NCBI RefSeq assembly: GCF_020382885.2
Contig: NC_058494.1
Location: 10,620,001 to 10,684,000, forward strand
Length of the DNA stretch: 64,000 nt
Direction: 5' to 3'
Source of the DNA: Scatophagus argus
Lineage: Eukaryota > Chordata > Actinopteri > Scatophagidae
The notes under the pieces were generated by a model. That model saw only the letters and a list, made by a program, of their open reading frames with translations, did not search any database and was not told the DNA's origin. This document shows, piece after piece, positions 12,445 to 26,800 of the stretch. Positions within the stretch are counted from its first letter, which is position 1. Each line of letters starts with the position of its first letter. Position numbers and translations under genes: made by a program.

Positions 12445-14030
12445 GCTAGCTCGCTAGTTAATGCTAACGTTTCCTAGTTTAGTTCATACGTTACATTCAC
12501 AAGGCTGGCTTAAATCAGGGTTTTTCTTTTTCATCCACATGATATAGATATGAACTTTGTTCTCTAAGTGCATACAATTATTCGAGTGTGGTCTTTTGGT
12601 GTTCAGACAAATCAAAAGTTTTATAGCGGGGAAATGAATCATTTGTGAACCAGCCATGTGAATCGTGACCGTAACACTATGCTAGGTTGACCTTTCAGGT
12701 GAACGTTAGCTTTACTGAGGTGAACGTTAGCTGTGCTACACTGATGAAGCTAACAGCAAACAGCGGGGCTAAAATCAGTATGATAGATGGTTTATCCTTC
12801 TAGTCCGAGAGATTTTAAACTCCCCTTTCTCTCTCTGTGATAGCTGCAGAGCTTTCTCACAGCTTTTGAAAAAAATAAAATAAATATATATATCCCTGTT
12901 CGCTCAATTTGTACATAAATAAATCAATACAGTACATTACAAGCCTCAAGGTGGGCAAACAATCATACAAGTATATAAAATTATTATATTAACTGTGTGT
13001 CTGTCTCTAAATTCATAAAATAAATGTGACAACTTGATAAGCCATATTTTAAAATGGAAACTTAAAGACTAGTGTTTTGTGCTCCTAAAGCTGTTTTATG
13101 TTCCACCATGTCTGAAATTTCTATAAAACTTTTTGCACACAGTGTTACACATCCTGTTGATAGACCTGTTGTCTATTACCCCTACACACACACTCCCCCG
13201 ATGCCCAAGTATAATGACATTCATGTAGTGTAGTGTTTAAAAACGTTTATATTCCCCTGCTCTGTGTGTCTCCTTCTTATGTCTTGCATGCCATTTGTCT
13301 GGACAAGTTTGTGTGAATATGTACCAATTCACTCTCCTATCCCTTTTTATCCCAGTCTTTATCATGCAAAAAATATTATGGCAATAACTCCTATGTTTGA
13401 GTGTGTTTTCGCCACCGTGTCGATATAACTGTTAATACTATCAGTAATAATACAAAAAAGAGTGTGCATTCAGGAAATTTAATTTACATGTTTGCAGGGT
13501 TTTCTTTTTGGTTGTCTCATTGTTTTGATGAGGAATGATGTGTAGCCGTTCATTCAACAGCCAAAACCTTAAGCTTTCAGCCATAAAAACAGAACTTACA
13601 GTATATAATATTACTTTCAGGATCTAGTACTAAGGAGAGAATACTGAATGAATATGTATGAGTAAGTAAGACATGTAATTATTATTTTAAGCTGTATTGA
13701 TAAATATTAACTTGAAAGTGGACTAAAGGTCTGTATTTTGCACCATGTGAAGATTTGTGAAACAGACAACACTCCTCCATCAGCACACACACACACATAC
13801 AGTGAAGTGAATACTGCAGTTTGGCTACTGATTTAGTTAGACAGCAAAACCAGAAGTGTTTTGAAGGAATGTGAAAAGGATGTGAAGTGATGCTTTATTT
13901 GGTTCCACTTGTTGTTGGTTTAGGTGTGAGAATGAGCTGCTAAGGGTGATGCAGAATGCTGTGAGCAATAAAGGATTATCACATATGTTTTTGCCTGAGA
14001 TTCAATAAAGATTTAAGACCTTGTTCACAT
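12445..14030 (+). other. Complexin 3-prime UTR (proposed)
   Basis: After the stop codon there is no further reading frame. Two AATAAA signals lie close together at 13,967-13,972 and 14,004-14,009, and a 3-prime end near 14,030 would give a UTR of about 1.6 kb. Earlier AATAAA-like strings occur in A/T-rich DNA near 12,870 and 12,920. A short direct repeat (AGGTGAACGTTAGCT at 12,697 and 12,718) lies inside. The exact end is inferred. Confidence 0.45.
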
Positions 14031-15145
14031 TAATTAGATCCACTGTCATCTTTTGTTTTACTTGATTTACTTAGAAACAAACATGGAAAAGGCAGGTCAA
14101 AGATACAGTAACTAGGTATGTGTTCTCCCTTGCTCTGGCTGTCAGTTTCTGCATTCATGATGCAGAAACTGATGCAAAAAGGAATTTATTCAATATCTTG
14201 ACTTTGCCATAAGCTGCTGTTTTTTTCCAGGGGTGGCATTTTGAAAAGTCACATGAGAAAAACACAGGTGTAAATAATTAAATGTTTAATTTAGCTGCTC
14301 TGGTTTCAGGTTCTTGGTACGGCGTACTTGATTAGAATGAAGTCATAATTAATGTGATTAGTAACACCTGTGCTTTCTTTTGTTTACTATCAGAATGTCT
14401 GATGTGAAAAAGGCAGATTGCAAAGAACTTTGTCTGATTTAAACAAGCCATTCTGGAAAAATTGGATAAGGGGATACATTTTTAAAAAGGGCACATGAAA
14501 AATAAGTGATGTCTCAGTCAAATAAGATTGTGTGTAACTGGTGTTACTTATTTTAATTATTTTAACCTAATCCTTGACTTTTAATTGGCATCAAGGAAGA
14601 GCCACTCTCCAGACAAGCTGCCACATCGACTGGTACAGATCATGGGTTGGCTGAAACATGAACGATGTAGCAAATGAAGTACGCTCTCAGACTGATTACT
14701 CAGAAAGTGTCAAATATTAGGGACTTCCAGTTTTTTATTACACTTGTTATACAAAGATCACAAAAATAAAAAATCCAAATTATTTAAGTCATTAAGACTT
14801 TTTACTCCATCATTTTTATTGTGAGCAAAAGTCTCTGCATACTGAAAAGTAAATTTACTTCTGTGGACAGAACCAGAGGTCATTCAGTGTAAATGTGTTT
14901 TTGGGTTACCATTAGCAGAAATGCAGCACTCTAAATAGGACAATATGGAAAGAGATGGACAGAGGACTTGAACTGACTTGATGTATTTCTTCTATTTTGC
15001 CACAGAGTGTCACTGTTGTCTTCATGTGAAAGAACACTGCACTGTAAATGAGAATATCCACAAACACTGCACTGTACAAGTCCAGGTAAAATATCCAACC
15101 CATTGTAATTATAGTTTAAGAATACAGACATCATGGAAATATTTT
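14031..15145. other. Intergenic DNA between convergent complexin and tmod1
   Basis: This is the tail-to-tail gap between the proposed ends of a plus-strand and a minus-strand gene. It is A/T rich, with no supportable exon or RNA gene seen. The ORFs around 14,912-15,166 on both strands overlap each other and have no recognisable content. Confidence 0.45.
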
Positions 15146-17375
15146 CAAACTTTATTTATTTCATAAACAAAAATTCAACCAAAAATGTGAACTATCTAAT
15201 CAAAGACAAAGTCAAGCACTAAAATATATATAAAAAAAAAACAACAAAAAAAAATAAAACAAAACAAAACAAAAAACCCCCCACAGAGACAGAAGAAAAG
15301 AACAGGACACACAGAGACTGTGAGTGGCAGGAGTCCTTGTCCTCTTTTACCTTTTGCATTCAGCTACTTATTTTTTTTACAAATGTTTACATCCACAACA
15401 ATTTGTTGAATAACAGCCACAGCACTGACGATAAAGTTACAGAGCAGTGATATTAAATAACATTAAATGGGTTTTCTAACCCTTAAACATGCTGTCATTT
15501 GTATCTGAGTGTCAGTACCAGGTACAGATGTTGACATCAAGGAAACACAGATAGTAAAATATTACGTTTGAGTCTGGAACTGGTAGTTTACCCATTTTCC
15601 TGAAGCAGAAAATACAGACCCATATCATCTTGAGCTATTATGAAGTAACAAACCTGCAGAGCATTTCCTGTGTTTCTTTTCCTGGAGCTGTTTTTACTTC
15701 AAACAGGGACATCAGCTCTAGTTGCTGCTTTTTCACTGTTCTGTTGATTTTTAAGTTAGAAGAAGCGCTACAGAATATCATTACTGACATGTAGCTGTGT
15801 TGTTGGAGTTAATAGAGCCATAAACACACATTCAAAGCCATGTTTTGCCCTTAATGAGAGCATTTTTAATGATCGCTCCAGGATTGTTATCCCATATTTC
15901 AGGTGTTCAGTGGTTGAATTAAGATCTTCTATCATCTGTTTCTATTTCAACAAAATGAATCTAAGTAATCTGACAGCTGCAAAGACATCAGAGGTTTCCT
16001 CTGTTAAATCTGTGTTAACCATGCATCGCTGAAATGCTCCAGCCTTGAATTGAGGTGTTAATGTGAAACCTGTAATACACCGTAAGTCATCATTACCACC
16101 CATTTCATATTAAAACACACGTTTTAGCTCCAGTAAATAGCAATAAACACAAACAATAAAATCAGACCTGGTTGAAAGTGTAACAGAAGTTCAAATACTC
16201 GCAGTTACTTTGGGTCATTATAGTCTTGACTTACATTGTGGATTGTAGATAATAAATTCTATAAAATAAGATGGTGTTGGTAATATGTTTTTCAGCAGGT
16301 TCATAGAAAATCTACTTTCAGCAAATAAAATTTGAATTGGCAGTTGTCATTCCCAACTAGCAGGAATGTTCTGTAGGACCTGGTCTTGTAAAGGCTGGAT
16401 AATATAACAATCTCTTTCAACAATCTCTGTAATTTTCATTTACAGAAACATTTTTACACAAGCGATTATACTACCCAGCAAAATCAGTCCAAGTTATGTC
16501 AAGTATTTGAACACCTTCTGACTTCTTTCCTAGATCTGTCACAAATAAATATATTATGTATGTAGAGACAAATCTCACAGTAGCCATCTGTCCATTACTG
16601 AAGAGTCTAAATAGCTTAGAATCTGAGGACAATGAGTAAATAAAATACTGTTTATACCTAATACAAAAAAAGGTCTAACATCAGATTTTCTCAAGCAGGT
16701 CAAAATCCAATATTATATTGGATATTTCTCTGAGTTTTTTTAAGTCTATTAAGTCAAATGGGAGAAGGCTTTTGTTTATAACTGGTAGAAAATACCTTGT
16801 ATGTCAACCTTGGAGCAACATCAGAAACTCTGGGGAACAATAGTAATGACAGCACAAGTCATTTACAGCATAATAATAATTAGAATTCTTTCAACTCATC
16901 AGTGGAAACAGGGATTGCTGCAAGTGTCCCATCACTTTTCAATGGGTCCTTGTTCATAGCCAGACCTCCAGCCCTGTTTATGAAGGAACCTAGGCACTTG
17001 AGGAGACATTAAAGGATTCATGACGACAAAATAAGCCTTGCCTAGTTAGTTCTTACAAAGAGCAAGTGTTCAAGCCTGAAACCCAGGCTGAAATTCAAAC
17101 TTCAGAGCACAAAAAATAAGCTCACAATGTCAACTTCTGCATGCACTGAAAGCTCAGAGAGACACTGCTCATTAATACCGTTGGATCCTTCAATATCTAC
17201 TAAAAAGGTGTCTTGAAAGTAGAAAAACATGAGAGATAATTGAACCTGACATAGTGGGCATAGTTTTATGGGTAGACCATTGATGGAGTGAGGCTGAGGA
17301 GGGTGACAAGAAGGACTTTTGAAAAACAATCGGGGTCGAAGAAGGGAAACAGAGGGTTGAGAGTAGCCCTGGTTT
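15146..17375 (-). other. tmod1: tmod1 3-prime UTR (proposed)
   Basis: Reading leftwards from the tmod1 stop codon, the first strong cluster of minus-strand AATAAA signals I see is the overlapping pair at 15,151-15,160 (TTTATTTATT on the plus strand), giving a UTR of about 2.2 kb. No coding sequence interrupts this stretch. An earlier end is possible. Confidence 0.4.
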
Positions 17376-20300
17376 CTACACATTCGTCCGACACTTTGGG
17401 AAGATGGGTCCTCCTTCAAGCCTTCTCTTTCTTACTGTAGTTGGAGAGGAGGTGGAGGGAAAGAAAGAGGTGGGGGGGAGGGAAAAAAAAAATTAGAAAA
17501 ACAATACAAGAATATGGTTCATCATCACGTCATCATCAACAACTTGAGCTAAAGCAGGGAAAAGTAGTTCCACCTTGCTTTACACGAGTGGAAAAGGAGG
17601 CAACTGAAAGAAGGAAAGATCAAAAGATTTAAGTTACAACACTTTATCGTAAAATGGCAGCAAGTGGCTTTAGCAGGCACTCTTGACAGAAAAAACAAAA
17701 GACAAAATATTAGACACTGATAACAGCAGAGCTGGATTATCTTATCTAGACTGATTAGGCAAACTCCCATGGTTGGTGCTGGAGCTGGTCCAGTGTTCCA
17801 CGACCAGGTCCCACAATGCAAATCAATCATCAACACTTCGGTTAGATGCTGCAATCCATTGCAGTTCAGATGCTGATAGCTCCGAGTCAGTGTTCCCATC
17901 TCCCAATCTAAAGGTGTTCCTGTCCATGTTTGTATGGCAAGTCTCTGAACTTCTCAAGCCTCTACTGAAGAGGAGTAGGGTAGTACCGGGTACTCGCAAA
18001 AAGATTTTTCAAGCACAAATCAACTGAATGGAAATTGCAACTACAAAGATGTTAAAGCTTGATTCACGATGCAAAGACTACATGAAGTGATAATTGGTGA
18101 ACCTGGGTTGAATGAATCTTGCCCGAGTTTCTGATATACATGACTGTCCCATTGCACCTTTCCGTGTTAACGATGGATTGCAGTAAAAGATTCAGGTGGG
18201 TTATGCTAGTAGCAGCTAATGTAGCCCCAAGTTACTAGCCTCAAGCAGTGATGAGGAGTGGGCTACAAAGGTGCGATAGGTAATCTCACCTGATGAAATT
18301 TATTCATTTTTATGCAGCTCCCTCTGGAGCCACAAAAGGTGTAGTCTAGTCTAGTCACAAATGCAGTAGTACTCATCAAGACCTATAGAGTTTTATGTGT
18401 AAAATCAGTGAACTTACTCTTTAAGGTCCATATTCTCTTAGTTTTTAGTGATGCATACAGTATTAAATAGCAAATTGTCAGTTTATTAAATTATCACCAA
18501 CACATTGCCACTCAATGAAAGTCTTTGGGCCTCAGGACAGTTGCCAACTTTGCCAGGTTAGCAATCCAGCTAAGCATTTAAAAGAATAGAAGAGATGGGG
18601 CTGAGCAGGGGAGGCTGAATGCCTCCAGATGGGAAAGTAGCAACAGCTGATCAGGAAAAGAGGATAATTAAGGTAAAATGACCATGGAGAACCTTAAAAG
18701 TGGCCAAAAAAAACAATATAGGGAAAGTGGTGCAGAAAAGGTTTCTGCAGCAGAGATGACTAGAAGATGAAGAAAAGTGATGATAGGTGACAAAGCAGCA
18801 GAAACTCTCATAGGAGTATGACAGGTGGTGGCAACGCTTTCCAGTGGTCTGGAAAAGAACCAAGTAATGTTGGCAGAAGAAAGGCAAGGCTGAGCGGTCA
18901 AACGGTGCAGTGCTTGTACTCCTTTTTGTTTTTTTGTACTTAGTCTTAGACTTGAACTTTTTCCCGAAGGCCCTCTCCAGCTCAGGGACAGACAGCGTGA
19001 GGGTGAAGGAGCCATCCGACTCTGACCTGATGACTCGGGCTTAGACATGACGGGGAGGAAAATGACAAGATTATGACACATTGACTTAACTTCAGGTGGG
19101 CTGTGACATTTTTAACTTGACCTAAATCCTTTCTCTAATTGTTCACTGTTAAACCTAAAACTGCTCCTAACATTACATTCAAGTGCGAACACACTCACGC
19201 ACAAACTTGACTAATTTTGTGAAGCTTATCAGAAGAAATCAGCAAACACAAGAACTGCATTAAGAATTGGTATATGTGCATAACAAGAACCATTTCTTCC
19301 ACCCGTTTCATTTTGTTCTCTCTCTCAGGCACTGACTCTTTTCTTAGTAATGATGTCATGACTCAGGAAGTCAGTGTTTTCATTGGCCGAGGCCGTCTGG
19401 CTGTACTACTGAGTTACCGGCTGATGATATCACTCAGATTCTTTATGCGAGTCTGATTAATGTAGAACCCAAGGAGATATAGTGAAGATAAAGTCTCAGC
19501 ACTGATGCACGCCACAAGCGACACCATCAAACACAAAGATTAACTAACTGAAGTAGTGCAAGGTGATTCATTTATTAAATATATTAAGTATAGTCAGTGT
19601 TATCTCTTACTATAGTCCAGTTCATGACCTTTTGCCATATTCTGGAGTTAGCCTGTCAGAGCAGGTATACAATGTGCGTTTGGAAGTGTCTCTTTACAGG
19701 ACTCAATGCTGCATCTGTGTTTGTGTGTCTGCAAAGTCTGTGCACGAGTGTGTGTAACCCACCCAGGTCATTATTGTTCATCATGGCATTGGAGCCTCTG
19801 AGGCGTGGGCCCTGCTGGGTAAAATGATATCCAAACTTCAGCAGCGTGGTGTTTTTCTCCAGCATGCTGGCTATCTCCATCTCCACTTTGTTTCCTAACG
19901 GCTGGCTCTGGATTTTGGGGAAGAAGTGGGGAGTGAGGGATAGAGGAGGAGATACAAGAAGAGGTATAGAGGTGAATGAAAAGTGAGAATAAAATAAAGA
20001 GAGTGGCGAGAGAAGAGCACATAAAGCGACTCCAAAAATGAAGTGGCAGAGGGTAACAAGCTTTTCATTTTTATCATTTCATTTTATATCATTTCAGTTG
20101 ACCAGTCAATTGAGCCAAATGGGAAAAGGAGGCAGGACAAAGATGGGAGTTGCGGTAAAGAAAAAGAGTCATTCAACAAGTTGTACTATGAGTGAACAGT
20201 GAGTCACGCATGTATGAATACGTGGTGTGACACAATGCATTCAGTGGGCATTAGACTGAAGTGGCAAAGATGGCCTGTGTACACTACCTGACACACACAT

Positions 20301-23300
20301 ACACACTCACTCACATTTTTACTCACGGTACGTGTATGAGTCTGCATGCAACTCTATGCAGCTGGTACCTGATTGTCTATCTTGAGCTCCTGTAGTGTGG
20401 TGTTACTCTGCAGTGACTCTATGAGGGCCAGGATTCCAGTCCCTGTAATGAAGTTGGACTCTACGTTCAGGCTCTTCAATGTCGTGTTCACCTTCAGCAT
20501 CTCTGCCAGGGCCTGAGGAACACACAAACACACACACTGTGTCTTACTTCACTCTATGCATTATTCTTGTCACAATCAACAAACATCATCATCAAGTGTC
20601 TTTGTGAGACTGAATGATATGCAACATGAGTTATTAGGAAGATTGAACTGCATTTTATATATAGTTGTAATATGTAATACATAATATGATCAGCTATACA
20701 ATGTATTTTTGGCTTCTATTAGTGCCATTACCACAGTAACTGACACCAAACACAAGGCAGTTGATGAAATATTATTAAGGCAAAAAAGACAACAGAATAA
20801 ATGTTTTAAATATTTTTCCATAAATGAGGATGCATTTAAGTGAAGTCATGTGTTAATAACAGAATGATACCATAACCCACAACCCCCAAATAGAACAAAA
20901 CAGAATAGAACAGAATTTGTCATTGTCATTGTACATATACAATGAAATTGGTATGCAATCCTTGCTAGTGCCCAAAAATGACTGTATAAAAAAAAGGAAA
21001 ATTATAAAAACTATAAAATATTCTACAAAAAGAAAACTATAAAATGACTGAGGCTAATAAGGAAAATCAAACATATAACCGCACACACACACACACACAC
21101 CACATACCACATTCTGCTGTCACTGTTGCACAATTCTCCTAATATTGCATATAATGCATATTGCACAAACAAGGTATTATTGCACATGTCCAAAATCAGT
21201 CGAACTATTGAACTATTATAATTATTATTATTATTATAACTATTGAACGCGACTGGCCTGTATTTAAAAGAAATGGATCAGTAATTTAGGATAGATTCTA
21301 TACAGAATTTTAGTTAAACTTACAAATGCTACAGGGTCATTGCTTCTGGTTCCTACAATGCTAAGCCTCTCCACCACAGTGTTCTTCATCAGAGCCTCAG
21401 AGTACGTTTTCAGGGTCTTGATGGGGATGTTCTGGGTAAAGAAAAACACAAAACAAACGCTGGAGTTCCATAATGTCATTCATTATTTATAAAAAAGTTT
21501 ACCTTTTTTTTTTATCTGCATTGCATCTTAACAGGTCTATGAATATCATCACCAAACTGATTTTATAGCATTTGCCAAACACAATCCAGAAGTTGGCAAA
21601 ATAGAGACACGTGGTATCATTTTGTTCATGAAATGCCTAAAAGCCATTTCACAAAATAAAAAGTTTTGCTGTGTTCCAAGAAATTCCTTTCATGGTCTGC
21701 AATGAATTTCATGTTTACAAACAGTATAATTTAATTTAAACATGAAAAGTAGCTTTTGAAATTTCTTCTGCAAAATGAAAATATGAACATGTTTTATCCA
21801 AAACTTTTTGCATTAATATTAGTTTATTTCTGCTTTTGGAACATAATCAAATATGATATGGGCAATACTAAAAACACAACCTGAAACAGACTGTTATAAT
21901 TAAAAAGTTGCACACAGAGTTTCAGTATAACCCTGCCAATTAAACTCACATCCTCTCATTATCCTTAATGGAATTTAAATAAATACACACACACACACAC
22001 TTACCCTGATGTTGTTGAGGTTGACCTCTACCAGGTCAGGGTCATTTCTCTTTATTCTCAACAGTGTCTCTTCTACATCGGTGGAGTTGGGCTCTTCATC
22101 AGGGACTGGTTTGTACTGGGTGCACTGGATCACACCTACAACACATTAACCCGACACACTCTGATTACTTACTGACCAACTATATGTAATTCATCACAGT
22201 GAATATGGAAGTTTTGTGTAGAATGCAGCACAGACTGGTCGAGTAATCTGCATAAGAAACTATTTTGCCACACAAGTACATTGTAGCTTTTACTACCACA
22301 GCAGCACATGGGCTGTTGAGTGTGCTGGATTATGTGATGCCAGCAGGTCCCTTTAAAGGTTGTTTGTCAGCATTTGAGTAAGTTATAAAATCAGCTTGGA
22401 CCACCTTTTGGTCAGTATATATAATTTCTGTTTGTTTACAAATGGGAAATTACTCAAATACCTGTTACTGCATATTATACATCAATCAGCCGCAACATTA
22501 ATACCACCTGCTTAATATTTTGTAGGTCCTCTCTGTCTAGTCAAAACAGCTCTGACCCGTCAGGGGAAGAGACACAGGAGCTCGGGGAGTATTTTGTGGT
22601 CACCAGCATTGGCATGTTAGATCCTTTGGGTCCTGTGCATTGAGGGTGGGGCCTCCAGGTGGGAGGGTGGATTATGCTTATTACAGTGCATCTCACAGAT
22701 TCTCGATCAGTTTGGGATCTGGGAAACCTGCAGGCTGTTGCTGTGGTCCTTGAGACACTGCTGAGCTCAAAATATGACCGGGTACTTCATCCAGCTGGGG
22801 AGGTCACCAGCTGACGGGAAGAGCCATTTCCACGGGGTTTCCCCACAGAATATTGCATTGTAAACAGATAATTAATGTTATTCACTTCACCTGTCGGTGG
22901 TGTTAATGTTGTGGCTGATGAGTGTAGACTTCCCTTAAAAAATTCAGTGTCAGATGAGGAAAAAGCAGAAAATCTCCATTAATGCTGTGAATCTTACTTG
23001 TCTTCATGTGAAAAAAATGCTTGAACAATAAATAACAAAAAGAGTCTCTGTTCAAACAATTTTTATATGCCGTCCTTTTGAAGGAGGGTCATATTTCGAA
23101 GTCAGATGTTTGACCTCTCTCTCTCTGTTTGGAACAAGAGGAAAATCTAAAGGATGAGCCACCATCCAACATAAACAATGGCTCATTAATGTGTGTGTGT
23201 GAGACTGTATGAACAGGTGAATCAGCAGTGTTATTCCTGAAGGTGAGATCAGATGATGTATGTGCCTCACTATAAGACTTAGCTTTATCTTTGGCTTTAC

Positions 23301-23809
23301 TGACTTAGTATTACTTTTAATCTGTCTCTCTATATTTGCGCATGCATGGACAGCAAACATAGACTGGGTCAGTCATCTTTGATAAAATAAACCGACAATC
23401 TGCCAACATGAGATCATTTCACTTGATTCCCGTCCAATACAACTTGCTTCCAACATTTTTCTTGAATGAAGTGATATTTTCTTCAAACCAGTTGAGTGAT
23501 CTGCTTTATTTTAGGACACTTTTATTTGTTTGTGGAAAAACCCTGTACCAAATGTAACTGTGATTGAACCAAGTGAAGACAGATCGTGCAAATAAAAGAC
23601 ACAGTTTTAGTTTTAGTACACTGATGCGAGTGCGTGCTTGCGTACTGTTGAGGCCTTGCTTGTTGACTATGGTGCTGCTGGCCAGGGCTTCATAGTACTG
23701 CTGGTTACTCATCAGGGTGTGCATACCCAGGATGGCTGAAAGACAGCAAGAAGACTGAATGAGAGTTGAAGAAAATGAGGGGAGCGAACAGAGGATGAGG
23801 GAAAAGGAC

Positions 23810-23862
<53 letters not shown>

Positions 23863-26800
23863 TCCTGAAAAAGAGACAGCAGATTTCATGATTGTCTGGT
23901 TACATCCATACAGTGGACCACCATGCTAATACAGACAGCACATCAGCACTTGCAGCATCGAAAGCAAATCAGACCTGACACAACAATCAAGCAGTTGTGT
24001 GCTGTAAAGGTTCAGACACAGTAGTTTGAGTGAAAACATGTACTGGCGTTGGTTCCTGCAGCGACAGCTGAGGTCCCGAACTCTGTCAGCTGACTGCAGA
24101 TCAGTGTGTTACTCCACCTGCTGCCTCATAACTATAAAAGATATAAAGGTATTACCCTGTGAGGAATTTCACCTTGAGAAATCCTATTTGTTCCCTGGCA
24201 GCAGTGAAATTGAAATATGTTTTCAATCTGAGCAGCTTCTCTGTGGATGCTATATAAAAAGAATTATCACATCGGCCGTTTGTCAGAGAGATCGACAGCA
24301 TGAGAACAGTGTGCAAAAACATAAACAGTTAGAAAACACAAGCTGCACTTTGTAGAAGCGAGATATGTTGCCATTGACAACTCCAGGGATTTGGTGCTCC
24401 TAAAACATTACTCATTTTCAACTCTTGCTGCAAGCAGCCATATTGTTTGAAGGGATTTCTGCCATGTTAATGCAGCTAACACAGACTCTGACAGGTATGA
24501 CAATCCCAGTTAATGTTTACACACTGGAATACATCCCTTTTACAAAGAGATTAAATGTAATATTTAGAGTTATGATCCTGTGACTGACCACAAGTGAGCT
24601 AAACATAGTGGCTTTCTGCTTTACTTGCATTAACTGTCAAAGCAGTGATTTTCTTCAAAACACTACTACTAAATCACTAAATATAGGACATTTTTATTGG
24701 AATATAAACTTTACATTAGAAAATACTTTACAATGTTCAGTCAATTGTCATCAAACAGGTTAAATGTGTGTGCATGCAGCAATATACCTGCTACAGTGAT
24801 AACATTTGCCATACATTACAGAGAACCCATGAAAACTCCCATGTAATGCATGTTCAAAAGAGTCATCTGGCAGAGTGAATGTATCACTGAGTTAAGCTGC
24901 ACTGTTTTGCTCAGCGTACTCCTTATTACAATCTGACAACATGAACATGATGGAGGGCAGTAATTGTTCCATGCAAACACTGCGTGCAGTCTACAGATAC
25001 CCCGGGTGGTGCTCAGCTAGTAAATACAGATATCCAGCAGGGGTGGAGGGACTGATGGAGGGATGAAGGAGAATGGTGAAGGGAAGGTGGAAGGAGTGCT
25101 GGAGGAAATGAAGAAGATTTGGATTAAGGAAAAGTATGCAAATTAGGGGAAGTTGACACGATGATGGTATTTACACTGATTAGTGAGAGGAGATGAAGAG
25201 TAATCAGACAACTGCACATTCATCATCAAATCCATACGGTAGTTTTTGATAAAAAAAACAAAAACCTAAAAGGATTTAGTCCTCTGCATTTTTCTCTTCA
25301 CTCTGCCTATTGGTATCTCAACAACTTTTAAAACAAAATAATAACAAAACTATTAAAACTCATCTACCTATATAAAGAGAAGCTGTGTTAATTTGGTGAA
25401 AAATAAGAGAAATTGTGAGGGGATGTGAGGAAAGTGAGATTACGTTACCTGCAATATCACAAAGTTCAGCATCAGATGCACTGGCGAGGGCTTCTTCTAG
25501 CTCAGGTTCCAGGGTCACACTTTCTATGATGGGGTCCACCCTCTTTTTAGGCACCCAGGCTTTCCCTACAACATCAGTGAAGAGATTTAATACAAAGACA
25601 TAGACAAGTACCACTATGATGATATGATTAATAGCTAACCCTCATTAGACAAATGAGACCTCTGTTCAGGATGAAGCTGGGTGGAGCCTTGCTGGGAATG
25701 ACGTAAGGTCACAAAGTTCATGTACTAATGAGGTGTAAGTTGTTCTGCCCCCAACAGGTGAAGGAAATTAATTCATCAGGCCTACGCCCTCTAATCAAGC
25801 AAATAAGTGAACACTTCTTACAAGTCGGAAACTCATAATTACGTAATTTCTCTGACATGACACGAAACGGGACGCACTGAAAATATTTCTAACCAATTCA
25901 TGAATTACAGAGACACAGATGACCTTTAACTTGTTTGAAACTTGTTTGAACTTACAATACAGGACAAAGGGTAGTATGTATTTCAAAAATAAATGTCAAA
26001 ATAAGGTGACGCATCAGACCAGCTCCTGCTGTCCAAAACAGCTCTGTTACATAAGCAGTCTGAGGTGAGCATGTCTTCATCACGCCACACCTGGCCACAG
26101 GCTGTTGTCACTATGGGATTCAGATTTGCGTCTTCACAGACTGGTTCTGTGTGTGTGGCGTTTGTGTATCTGTGTGGTCAGCTCCTCAAGTTTCAGGCAG
26201 ACATTTGTTGGTCCCAACATAGACACGGGCTGCTGGTAACAGGAAGGGGAGTTTTTGCCCTTAGCACTGAACTTTTTGAAGGTCACCTTTTTCCTCTCCT
26301 GGTCTCAGTCATACTTCCACATCATTTATCACACTGTAAAAAGCTGTGACAAGCAGAAATTTGTATTGGGCTTTGTCTCAGTGTGAGCAGAGTGAGGTGA
26401 TGACAGACAGGATTGAACATGCTGCAGGAACTCATGTCGCTACACAGATTCACCTTCCCCACCTGCAGTTTTACTGCTGGACTGTAATGCAGCGTCTCTT
26501 TCTGTCTTTTCAGTACACAAATACACTAATGCAACTACACCAGCAAAGAAGAACATAACGAAAGTGAGAGCAGGGAGACGTTCTAGAGTTTCACATGTAT
26601 CTCTCACCATGCATCACACCCCTGTGTTCACACAAGAGTGGACCTGGCTTGTTGACAGGTCTCACAAATCCTGGTGGTCAGTGGTCATGTGGAACTGAGA
26701 TTTCCATGACAGACCTCTGACTTTAGGGTTGTGGCTGTGGTTAGTCCAGTATTAGAGACTCAATCTGAAACTTCTCATGGACTGAGCAGAATATTTACTC

